From: Paludibacter sp. | Lineage (GTDB): Bacteria > Bacteroidota > Bacteroidia > Bacteroidales > Paludibacteraceae | DNA: 8,804 bases | Direction: 5' to 3' | Assembly: GCA_024709185.1 (NCBI GenBank) | Contig: JANJXE010000055.1 | Coordinates: forward strand, 1-8,804 | Part shown: piece after piece, positions 1 to 7,652 of the stretch | How positions within the stretch are numbered: the first letter of the stretch is position 1 | Layout of the letters: every line of letters begins with the position of its first letter | Position numbers and translations under genes: made by a program | Notes under the pieces: generated by a model | Told to the model about the DNA's origin: nothing | The model's input: the letters and a program-made list of their open reading frames with translations, nothing else | Databases searched by the model: none

Positions 1-2
1 CT

Positions 3-917
3 GGTGAAATCATCCATCGACATCTTCAGATTATCGACGATGTTGAGTCGGAAACGAACGATACCGGGATTGTTACCAGATTGAATAAAGCCAGGTTGTT
101 TTACCGGACTATGATGCAAGAAATGAATTTACCAGTGATTACTACAGATTCGCTTAAAAGACTCAGTTCTGTGAAAAACTCCGGGAATCTACGTAATATT
201 GAAAAAGTAGCTGTTAAAGGTGGAGAATTTTGTATGGGAGATGAATCTGTAAGCGGGGATCAACCATTACACAAAGTAAGACTTTCGGATTTTAAAATTT
301 CAAAGACTGAAGTCACTAATCACCAGTTTGCTCAATTTCTTAATGCCTGCAATATAGACTACAGAGCGATGTACAATTCCAAAAATATGGTTGTAGCTAT
401 CGGAAAGTACAGTAAACTAGAGTATGTTAACGGAAAATGGCAATCAAAAGAAGGGTTTCAAAATCATCCGGTCGTGAATGTAACCTGGTGGGGAGCTTCT
501 GAATTTTGTAAGTGGGCCGGTGGCCGTTTGCCGACAGAGGCTGAATGGGAGTATGCCGCCAGAGGAAGTGTGCATTCGAAAAATTTTAAGTATGCCGGAT
601 CAAATAATATCCTCGAAGTTGGGTACATAGGAGTGAATAGCATCAATAAACCTCAGGAAGTAGCTAAGCTCGCTGCAAATGAGTTGGGACTTTTCGATAT
701 GAGCGGAAACTTAAGCGAATGGTGCTCCGACTGGTATGGCGACTACCCAAATGATTTTCAACAAGATCCGCAGGGACCCGAAACAGGTGAGTATAAGATC
801 TACAGAGGTGGTGCATATTACGAAGTTGAACAATGTGCTAAAACAACCCACCGAAATGCCTTTTCTCCGGATGGAGCACTTATTTTTATAGGTTTTAGAG
901 TGGTTTTTGAAAACTAA
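3..917 (+). CDS. SUMF1/FGE-sulfatase-fold domain protein, 5'-partial, probably not a functional formylglycine-generating enzyme
   Basis: The reading frame is open from base 3 to the TAA at 915-917 with no stop upstream, so this is the C-terminal 304 residues of a longer protein. The TTG at 81 and the ATGs at 111/114 are probably internal. The SUMF1 domain (Pfam FGE-sulfatase) runs from about base 198 to the end. Its hallmarks are VKGGEFCMGDE, ISKTEVTNHQF, HPVVNVTWWGASEFCKWAGG followed by RLPTEAEWEYAARGS (469-570), LGLFDMSGNLSEWCSDWY (686-739) and a terminal IGFRVVFEN. True aerobic FGEs oxidise a sulfatase Cys using two active-site cysteines in a GGSFLCxxxxC-type motif. Here the segment is RGGAYYEVEQCAKTTHRN (804-857): the first Cys position holds Glu (822-824) and only one Cys (834-836) remains. 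That pattern is typical of the many SUMF1-fold proteins without FGE activity. The first ~65 visible residues (HLQIIDDVESE..., FYRTMMQEMNLP) are helical-looking and belong to an upstream domain I do not recognise. It lies 12 bases before the next gene, probably in the same operon. The domain call is firm; the function is unknown. Confidence 0.85.
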   Translation, partial: GEIIHRHLQIIDDVESETNDTGIVTRLNKARLFYRTMMQEMNLPVITTDSLKRLSSVKNSGNLRNIEKVAVKGGEFCMGDESVSGDQPLHKVRLSDFKISKTEVTNHQFAQFLNACNIDYRAMYNSKNMVVAIGKYSKLEYVNGKWQSKEGFQNHPVVNVTWWGASEFCKWAGGRLPTEAEWEYAARGSVHSKNFKYAGSNNILEVGYIGVNSINKPQEVAKLAANELGLFDMSGNLSEWCSDWYGDYPNDFQQDPQGPETGEYKIYRGGAYYEVEQCAKTTHRNAFSPDGALIFIGFRVVFEN

Positions 918-929
918 ACAATCACTGAC

Positions 930-3572
930 ATGTTAAAATTCATTCCAACCAGTTTATCAATACTTGTTTTTTTTGTATCTGCTTCTCTGAACTTGAATGG
1001 AGAGAACAGAAATGGAATAATCTATTTTTATGGCTATCCATTCAATACAGAAGCGGAAATTCGTCAGATTGCTCAAAATCCCGGTGTGTTGAAAGGAGAA
1101 ATTTCAATCGAATGGAAAGATGTCTTCATTGACAGAAATCAATTCGACTGGACTTATATAGATAAAAATATTGAAATATGGAGAAAACAGAACAAAAAAG
1201 TGATTTTACGGTTCATGACTGCTAATAACTCAACGTACTGTACTTCTCCGAAACTTATCAACGACGAAAGAATCCGTTTAATAAGTGAAGGTTTTTTTAC
1301 CGATTTCGAAAATGACCCGAAAAACGATGGTTACGAAATCGTAAACGGAATAATCGGAATGCAGAATTTGTCTGAGGCCGGGTTTAAATCATTGGAATTA
1401 AACGACAATAAATCAGCGAAATTGAATCTGATTAAAACCGGCCATGGTGTAAAATTAAGTCCTAATGCCTCTTATTTGGTTCAATTTGATTTTAAAATTG
1501 CGGATATTATTCGAAAACGCAAAGATGCAAAATTCAATATAATCTTACATTCCTCTTCAACCGATAATACTATAGTTGAATCATTTACAGTTAAAAATGG
1601 TGAATCGGGCTTACTGACCAAAGAAATTGCAAGTGATTCCGGGACCGATTTTAAATTAATTGTTGAAGCCGAGAATATTGCCAGCTGTGCGTTAGACAAT
1701 ATAAACATAATTCAATCGTCGGATAGTCGTGGTCGGCGGGTTGCATTTCCAAATTATTTTTCACAGACATTTAAATCAGCTTATGAAAGGTTTATGAAGG
1801 AAGCTGCCATAAAATACGCAGACAATCCTAATGTTGATGCAATAAATATCAACGGTATAGGTCGTTGGGAGGAAATGTTGTTAAATGCCAACGAAGAAGG
1901 TGTCTTCGATGTTCAACAATCGATTTATCGGCAGTGGAGGGCATATGGATACACCGATGTTAATTATTTAAAGAAGGTGGTAGGGTGGTCAATAGATATT
2001 TCAAAGAAATACTTTCCCGTTAAAGAGCATATATTGCAGATATCACCTATGAATAACGGTTACGAGAATGAAGATTTTATCTATAGACGAGCAGCAGCAA
2101 TGGCAATTGCAAAGGGTGTATCCATCAAACAAAATGGAATGAGCGAGAAATACGATACCTGGGCACCTACTTCTGATCCGGCTTATGTGATGAATAGGTA
2201 CCGGCACCTGACAATACCTTACAGATATTACGAAACCGCAGGACAAATATTTAGAAATACTTTGAAAGCAATGGGGCATCCGGTTTCCTTATTCAATCGT
2301 GTTGCTATTGATGGCGTAAATTATCTTTATCTCTATAAAGCTGATATATTCGAACCTAATGTGCAAAAATACTTTCCATACTTTGATAGTATCATACAAA
2401 ATCCGCTTTTTTCAAAACTATATACCCGGTTGGGAGAATTTCCCCTGGCTAATCAAAAAAAGCAAAATCCGAATTTATTGGATACAATTATGTATCATAA
2501 TAATTGGTTAGGGATAAGACAATATGAAGATAATGAGACTAATGTGGATTATGTGGTTCATGAGAAGTCGAATCAAAAAGGTGTAAAAACCAGTAAATTT
2601 AATTCAAAAATTTTGTTTGATGTTGACGACCGTGTGATGTACAACGGAATGTCGAATCCGGTGCTTACCATAGAGTACTTAGATGAAGGTACTGATTTTT
2701 TTAATGTATACATTCTCGACAGACGAACAAATATGATCAGAAAAGCAGAGGAAGTTAAAAAAAGTAATTCAGGAAGATTTCTTCTGAAATCGATTCCGTT
2801 GGGAAATTCATTTGATGCTTATGATAATCATCGCGAGGTAAGACCCGAAATTGTAATTGATGATAACAAGGATGGTTGTGAGTTCATTAGTTCGATGGAG
2901 ATTGATTTTGTGCCTCTGAATCAGTTGCAAATGGAGCTTGTTGCTGAATGTAAAAGTACTGGGAAATCGTTAATTCTTAAAGATTCGGCAGATGTGATAC
3001 GACGTGCTGTTCCGCTAAGTGTTTCCAAACCAGTTGCAAGGGCTGAAGTATCTTTTTGTGACCAGGATTTTGACCATAAAACAGATATTTACACCTCTCT
3101 CCATTTGGTACATCAAGGTAAATCTGTCGAAGTATCCCGAAAGCAGTACTATATTGGCGGCGATAAGGAATTGATTCCTATGCCTGTAGCTACTTGTCTT
3201 ATTGCCGATTCTGTATGTATTTCCGTTTTCAGGGGAAAGGGTAAAGTAGGAGTCTATGCTGATACAAAAGGAGAGATGGCTTATAAGATATACTGTTTTA
3301 AAAATAGTAAGAATTCAGACCTGGCCTATCGCAGCGACGGTTGCTTTGAAATAATGGATTTTTTTAACGGAATCGAGTTTCCATCAAATAACGAAGCCAG
3401 GAACTATGTATTGATCAAAATCTTACCAGACCAATCTGAACAGATAATTGAATCCTCACTTTTAGAAAATTATATGTATTTTCAACCACAATCGAAAGGC
3501 TGTTACAAGCTTCTGCAAAATACTAAAATAGTAAAACCGGTTTCAGTTATGGGGCTACTCTCGGATCGTTAA
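930..3572 (+). CDS. Secreted TIM-barrel glycoside-hydrolase-like protein with inserted beta-sandwich module, family unassigned
   Basis: An 880-residue protein. Its first ~24 residues (MLKFIPTSLSILVFFVSASL...) form a signal peptide, so it probably acts in the periplasm or outside the cell. Residues ~27-120 look like the opening strands of a clan GH-A-like barrel (GVLKGEISIEWKDVF, FDWTYIDKNIEIWRKQNKKV, ILRFM). Residues ~124-262 interrupt the barrel with a beta-rich module ending in CALDNINII, which resembles a jelly-roll carbohydrate-binding module. The barrel resumes with FPNYFSQTFKSAYERF, then YADNPNVDAININGIGRWEEM (residues 296-316; Glu314/Glu315 near a predicted beta4 end), GVSIKQNGMSE and IPYRYYETAGQIF (Glu435). 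These Glu residues are candidate acid/base and nucleophile by position only. From ~560 onward there are two likely beta-sandwich regions. General features recall GH42-like/DUF4832-type annotations, but I cannot assign a CAZy family. The ATG at 930 lies 12 bases after the previous stop with no Shine-Dalgarno. The gene ends 3 bases before the rhamnosidase ORF, suggesting co-transcription and a role on the same glycan. An inactive or binding-only protein is the main alternative. Confidence 0.7.
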   Translation: MLKFIPTSLSILVFFVSASLNLNGENRNGIIYFYGYPFNTEAEIRQIAQNPGVLKGEISIEWKDVFIDRNQFDWTYIDKNIEIWRKQNKKVILRFMTANNSTYCTSPKLINDERIRLISEGFFTDFENDPKNDGYEIVNGIIGMQNLSEAGFKSLELNDNKSAKLNLIKTGHGVKLSPNASYLVQFDFKIADIIRKRKDAKFNIILHSSSTDNTIVESFTVKNGESGLLTKEIASDSGTDFKLIVEAENIASCALDNINIIQSSDSRGRRVAFPNYFSQTFKSAYERFMKEAAIKYADNPNVDAININGIGRWEEMLLNANEEGVFDVQQSIYRQWRAYGYTDVNYLKKVVGWSIDISKKYFPVKEHILQISPMNNGYENEDFIYRRAAAMAIAKGVSIKQNGMSEKYDTWAPTSDPAYVMNRYRHLTIPYRYYETAGQIFRNTLKAMGHPVSLFNRVAIDGVNYLYLYKADIFEPNVQKYFPYFDSIIQNPLFSKLYTRLGEFPLANQKKQNPNLLDTIMYHNNWLGIRQYEDNETNVDYVVHEKSNQKGVKTSKFNSKILFDVDDRVMYNGMSNPVLTIEYLDEGTDFFNVYILDRRTNMIRKAEEVKKSNSGRFLLKSIPLGNSFDAYDNHREVRPEIVIDDNKDGCEFISSMEIDFVPLNQLQMELVAECKSTGKSLILKDSADVIRRAVPLSVSKPVARAEVSFCDQDFDHKTDIYTSLHLVHQGKSVEVSRKQYYIGGDKELIPMPVATCLIADSVCISVFRGKGKVGVYADTKGEMAYKIYCFKNSKNSDLAYRSDGCFEIMDFFNGIEFPSNNEARNYVLIKILPDQSEQIIESSLLENYMYFQPQSKGCYKLLQNTKIVKPVSVMGLLSDR

Positions 3573-3575
3573 AAA

Positions 3576-6368
3576 ATGAAAGGATACACAATGAAACTTT
3601 ATTCAATGCAATTACTACTGGCTGTTATCTGTTTTGGTTTCCAGCCTGCACCTGTTTTTTCATCAGCAACTGTTCATATGCTTAAAGTGGAAAACCTTAG
3701 TAAACCTGAAGGGTTGGATGTAATTTATCCCCGCTTTTCGTGGCAGATACAATCCGGGCAGTCGGAAGTTCTTCAACAAGCCTATCAGATTTTAGTCGCA
3801 GAATCACCAGATTACCTGAATTCAGACAAGCAACTGGTATGGAATTCAGGAAAGGTATTAAGTGGCAATTCTGTGATGATTCCTTATTCAGGTAAAAAAC
3901 TCGAATCGGAGAAAAGCTACTACTGGAAGGTAAAAGTATGGACCAATAAAGGGGAAACAAAATGGAGTAAACCGGCTAAATGGACCACTGCATTTATGGA
4001 AAAGCCTTTATCAAAGGCTCAGTGGGTTGGTATGGATAGTACACTTAATTCGGGGAAACTTACAACAAAGACCAAATTATCAGCCCGATATCTTCGTAAA
4101 GAATTTTCAGTTGAAACTCCGGTAAAATCTGCTACTTTGTATATTTCCGGACTGGGCATGTACGAGTGCTACATAAATGGTATTAAGGTAAGCAATGCCC
4201 TATTTGCACCTACTGCTACTGATTACACTAAACGGGTCAATTATAATGTTTACGATGTCAGGAATTTAATTACAAAACAACAAAATACCGTAGGTGTCAT
4301 ATTAGGAAATGGCCGTTATTTTTCAATGCGAATGGAAAATGTACCCGGAGGCGATCCACTTGACAGTCCGGCACAGGTACACTATGGATTTCCAAAACTG
4401 CTTCTGCAGCTTGAAATCGAATATGTCAACGGAGAAAAAGAATGCCTTGTCAGCGACACTTCCTGGAAAATCAATACACACGGTCCAATTACAGCCAACA
4501 ACGAATTTGATGGTGAAGAATACGATGCAAATCTTGAACTAACACGCTGGGATAAAAGTGGATATGATGACAGCAACTGGAAGTTTGCACAAAAAGTATC
4601 TGCTCCACAGGGGGAACTGGTAGCACAGCTAAATCCTAATATAGTTACGATGCGTGAACTTAAACCTGTAAGTGTGAAAGAAGTTGAGAAGGGAAAGTTT
4701 GTGGTAGATATGGGACAAAATATGGTAGGTTGGCTGGCGGTAAAACTCCGGGGTACTAAAAATAATCCAGTTACATTCCGGTATGCTGAGACACTTCAAA
4801 AAGATGGAAGTATATATACCAAGAACTTAAGGGGTGCCCGAACAACCAATATTTACACTCCTTCTGCTGATGGTTTTTTCAGTTATGAACCACGTTTTGT
4901 GTACCACGGATTCCGCTACGTTGAAATTACAGGTCTTGCTGCACGGCCAGATATCCACAATCTGACAGGGAAAGTAAACTACGATTATATGGAAAACACC
5001 GGAACCTTTGAAACCTCTGATTCAACAATCAATCAAATCTACAGAAATGCTGTTTGGGGCATAATGGGCAATTATCGGAGTTTCCCTACTGATTGCCCTC
5101 AACGCGATGAGCGTATGGGATGGCTGGGTGACAGGGCAACAGGTTGCTATGGAGAGAGTTTTATATTTAACAATCACTTACTATATGCAAAATGGGCTCA
5201 GGATATAATGGATTCTCAAAAACCAAATGGAAGTTTACCGGATGTGGCCCCTGCTTATTGGCAATTTTATTCCGATAACATCACATGGCCCTCAGCATAC
5301 ATTCAAATAGTCAGAATGTTGTACGAACAGTTTGGTGATGTCAGAGCCGTTTTTACTCATTACAATGCCATGAAAAAGTGGTTAAGATACATGGAATTGA
5401 CCTACATGAAAGAATATATTATTACCAAAGATCAGTATGGTGATTGGTGTATGCCACCAGAGTCACTTGATATTATTTGGTCAAAGGATCCAGCCAGAAT
5501 AACTGATGGTGAAATACTTTCTACCAGTTTTTATTATAACTTACTTACCATAATGGCCAGATTTGCCGACATCACAAAACATGAAGGTGATAAAACTGAA
5601 TTTCTGGCATTAGCCGAGAAAGTTAAAACAGCCTACAACTCGAAATTTTTCAATCCGGAAAAGGCTCAGTATGGTAATAATACCGTTACTGCAAATATCA
5701 TTTCACTTATGCAAGGTTTGGTTCCTGAAGGATATGAAAAAAAAGTATTTGATAATCTTACTTTAAGGGTTGAGAAAGAATTTAACTCGCATGTAAGTGT
5801 TGGACTAATTGGAATACAGTTTTTGATGCGTGGTCTTACTGCATACGGAAGACCTGATTTAGCTTTCAAAATAGCTACAAACAGAACATATCCCAGTTGG
5901 GGATACATGATTGATAATGGGGCAACAACCGTTTGGGAACTTTGGAATGGAAACACAGCTGATCCTGCAATGAATTCGGGTAATCACGTTATGTTACTCG
6001 GAGATTTGATAAGTTGGTTCTATGAAAATTTGGGTGGAATTAAAACTGACCAGTCAGAGACAGGTTTCAAGAAAATTATAATGCAACCTGTTTTTCCAAT
6101 AGGTTTGAACTTTGTTAAAGCAACTCACAATTCACCTTACGGTTTAATTAAAAGTGAGTGGAAAAGGATTCAAAATGAAATTATTTGGGATGTGCAAATA
6201 CCTGCCAATACTACTGCCGAAATTATTGTTCCGGATGCAAAAACAAGTTTAGTTTCGATCAATGGAAAGAATCTGAATCAATACACTAGCCGGAATAGTC
6301 AAAAAGTTGAAAATGCTTTGTCTGTAAACATTGGTTCAGGCATATACAGGGTTTCAATTCGTCAGTAA
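3576..6368 (+). CDS. Secreted alpha-L-rhamnosidase, GH78
   Basis: Hydrolyses terminal alpha-L-rhamnose from glycans or glycosides, with inversion in this family. At 930 residues it has the usual length and domain order. A signal peptide (KLYSMQLLLAVICFGF) is followed by an Ig-like domain at ~35-145 (VENLSKPEGLDVIYPRFSW), the Bac_rhamnosid_N sandwich at ~165-345 (ARYLRKEFSV, LYISGLGMYECYINGIKV), the Bac_rhamnosid/CBM67-like sandwich at ~350-455 with the family signature DMGQNMVGW (378-386), an (alpha/alpha)6 barrel at ~465-825, and a C-terminal sandwich. Catalytic signatures are intact: DCPQRDERMGWLGD (506-519), where Glu512 is the likely general acid; YGDW (621-624); and VWELWNG, where Glu788 is the likely general base. 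No lipobox is obvious, so it is probably periplasmic or released. Two starts are possible, 3576 and 3591. The 3591 ATG is preceded at 6 bases by AAAGGA and gives a cleaner signal peptide. It is the third gene of the + strand operon. Its last codons overlap the 3' end of the convergent peptidase gene. Substrate could be ulvan-, pectin- or rhamnan-derived; the sequence does not decide. Confidence 0.95.
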   Translation: MKGYTMKLYSMQLLLAVICFGFQPAPVFSSATVHMLKVENLSKPEGLDVIYPRFSWQIQSGQSEVLQQAYQILVAESPDYLNSDKQLVWNSGKVLSGNSVMIPYSGKKLESEKSYYWKVKVWTNKGETKWSKPAKWTTAFMEKPLSKAQWVGMDSTLNSGKLTTKTKLSARYLRKEFSVETPVKSATLYISGLGMYECYINGIKVSNALFAPTATDYTKRVNYNVYDVRNLITKQQNTVGVILGNGRYFSMRMENVPGGDPLDSPAQVHYGFPKLLLQLEIEYVNGEKECLVSDTSWKINTHGPITANNEFDGEEYDANLELTRWDKSGYDDSNWKFAQKVSAPQGELVAQLNPNIVTMRELKPVSVKEVEKGKFVVDMGQNMVGWLAVKLRGTKNNPVTFRYAETLQKDGSIYTKNLRGARTTNIYTPSADGFFSYEPRFVYHGFRYVEITGLAARPDIHNLTGKVNYDYMENTGTFETSDSTINQIYRNAVWGIMGNYRSFPTDCPQRDERMGWLGDRATGCYGESFIFNNHLLYAKWAQDIMDSQKPNGSLPDVAPAYWQFYSDNITWPSAYIQIVRMLYEQFGDVRAVFTHYNAMKKWLRYMELTYMKEYIITKDQYGDWCMPPESLDIIWSKDPARITDGEILSTSFYYNLLTIMARFADITKHEGDKTEFLALAEKVKTAYNSKFFNPEKAQYGNNTVTANIISLMQGLVPEGYEKKVFDNLTLRVEKEFNSHVSVGLIGIQFLMRGLTAYGRPDLAFKIATNRTYPSWGYMIDNGATTVWELWNGNTADPAMNSGNHVMLLGDLISWFYENLGGIKTDQSETGFKKIIMQPVFPIGLNFVKATHNSPYGLIKSEWKRIQNEIIWDVQIPANTTAEIIVPDAKTSLVSINGKNLNQYTSRNSQKVENALSVNIGSGIYRVSIRQ
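3579..3584 (+). promoter_or_regulatory. Possible ribosome binding site favouring the rhamnosidase start at 3591
   Basis: AAAGGA lies 6 bases before the ATG at 3591, while the upstream in-frame ATG at 3576 is preceded only by an A-rich stretch directly after the stop of the previous gene. Starting at 3591 removes five residues (MKGYT) and gives a more standard signal peptide beginning MKLYSMQLLL. Bacteroidota rely little on Shine-Dalgarno pairing, so this is suggestive only. Confidence 0.4.
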
Positions 6369-7649
6369 TTTAATCCGCTCTTCCACTGCCTTTTCACAAA
6401 CCGGGCAAAATCCCGGGGCGCGATTCGTTTCCATGCGGCAGTCGGGGGCGGGGCGGTAAATGCCTTTTGATTGGTAACCGGCTCCTTCGAAAACGCCTGT
6501 GAGTTGCGTGCTGCGGTGTAGAGTGCTATCAGCCGGAAGGGGAGTAGGGATGGGAGAATCGGCCGGTAGCAGTTGAGACCATTTACGATTGAACTGCTGC
6601 AGGGTGGTGATGTTGGGCTCCCAGGGTTCCACCGCTGTGTCGTAGGTCTGATCGAGTACATCTCCATTTTCATAGAAGTATTCGTCGGCCAGACCGGCAA
6701 ACGAATGCCCGAATTCGTGCACGGCTACCGAAGCGGCATCGCGGCCCCGGGCGGCTGTGAGTGCGTAATAGTTGTAGATCCCTCCTCCTCCGTAGTGGGT
6801 GGTGTTGGACAGGATGTACACCACATCGGCAGGCACCACCGAAGCAAAATCCATCACCCGAAACACATTGCCGGTCATCAGGTAGCGTTTCGAATAGAAG
6901 GTGTGAAAATGTGAACCCAGCGCGGTGTTTTTCCATTCGTCGTTGTGCGGCTCAGAGATTCCCGATTCTTCGGAAGGCACGGCCACAGCGTAAAAATTCA
7001 GTTGGGAGGCGTACTTTTTAAACGGTTCATGCTCCAATAGGTACTTCATCAACTGACGGGCATCGTCGTAGAAGCGGTTTCTCTCACGGGCTGTATATCC
7101 TTCAGCTAAAATGGCGATGTCGACTGCTTTGGAAGGATCATTGAACTTTTGTAAGGTTTTAAATGGTACTTTCGGAGACTGATTACGAACGATAAGCTTA
7201 TCCTCAGGACGGATATAAAATTCGCTCAATGTTGACCATTCGTCGAGCGACTTGCGACTTTCGATTCTGACTTGTACGGTTTGTTTCGGAAAAGGAAAGA
7301 GAATGGTTTGCTCGAAAGTCTTTCCCAACTGCAAAGCTTCGGGTGTGGTTTGCCATTCGCGAAACAGCGCATTGAAACCATCGGAATAGAGCACCTGTCC
7401 CGAGAGACTATCGGTCACCACAAAGCGGTAATCGCCCCGGTTCATAAATTGTCCGTCGGCGGTTTGCCTTCCTCCCCAAATGGGCTCTCTGCTGATTTTC
7501 AGCACATAAGCTTTGGTGTGCATCGCATCGCCACTCAGGTGAAAATCGACCCGGCAGGTTTCGGTGGTGAAATAGTGATCGAAAGGAGTTGAGGTGTGGC
7601 CTGAAACTGCGAGAAGCAGTAAAAATGCAAGAAGATGTATTACTTTCAT
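6354..7649 (-). CDS. Secreted M64-family zinc metallopeptidase (IgA-peptidase M64 family)
   Basis: A 431-residue predicted exported metallopeptidase. An N-terminal signal peptide (MKVIHLLAFLLLLAVSG) is followed by a beta-rich domain at ~25-155 matching the M64 N-terminal domain type (FDHYFTTETCRVDFHLSGD, IWGGRQTADGQFMNRGDYRF). The catalytic M64 domain then begins at ~160 (DIAILAEGYTARERNRFYDD). The zinc motif is HEFGHSFAGLADEY: His311, Glu312, His315 and Asp322 occupy the expected HExxHxxxxxxD positions. The C-terminus carries the family's Cys cluster (DCRMETNRAPGFCPVCEKAV), which suggests the gene is complete. The family is named after an IgA-cleaving clostridial enzyme, but most Bacteroidota members have no known substrate, so IgA cleavage should not be assumed. 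It follows the SDR gene by 3 bases and is probably co-transcribed with it. Its TGA stop at 6354-6356 lies inside the last codons of the convergent rhamnosidase gene. The 3' half is clearly more GC-rich than the + strand genes. Confidence 0.92.
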   Translation of the reverse strand: MKVIHLLAFLLLLAVSGHTSTPFDHYFTTETCRVDFHLSGDAMHTKAYVLKISREPIWGGRQTADGQFMNRGDYRFVVTDSLSGQVLYSDGFNALFREWQTTPEALQLGKTFEQTILFPFPKQTVQVRIESRKSLDEWSTLSEFYIRPEDKLIVRNQSPKVPFKTLQKFNDPSKAVDIAILAEGYTARERNRFYDDARQLMKYLLEHEPFKKYASQLNFYAVAVPSEESGISEPHNDEWKNTALGSHFHTFYSKRYLMTGNVFRVMDFASVVPADVVYILSNTTHYGGGGIYNYYALTAARGRDAASVAVHEFGHSFAGLADEYFYENGDVLDQTYDTAVEPWEPNITTLQQFNRKWSQLLPADSPIPTPLPADSTLHRSTQLTGVFEGAGYQSKGIYRPAPDCRMETNRAPGFCPVCEKAVEERIKLLTN

Positions 7650-7652
7650 GTG

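Noticed and set aside
804..857. Sulfatase maturation (true FGE) function for the first gene
   Set aside because: The Cys pair required for FGE catalysis is not present: one position is Glu.
81..917. TTG at 81 as the real start of the SUMF1 protein
   Set aside because: The frame is open upstream to base 3 with protein-like sequence, no ribosome binding site precedes the TTG, and there is no signal peptide after it.
6573..6914. 113-residue + strand open frame
   Set aside because: It lies wholly within the M64 peptidase gene on the other strand, where motifs are clear. It is a shadow frame in GC-rich DNA with no recognisable domain.
6362..6936. Two minus-strand frames of 112 and 88 residues
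   Set aside because: They are out-of-frame readings of the M64 coding region and show no family features.
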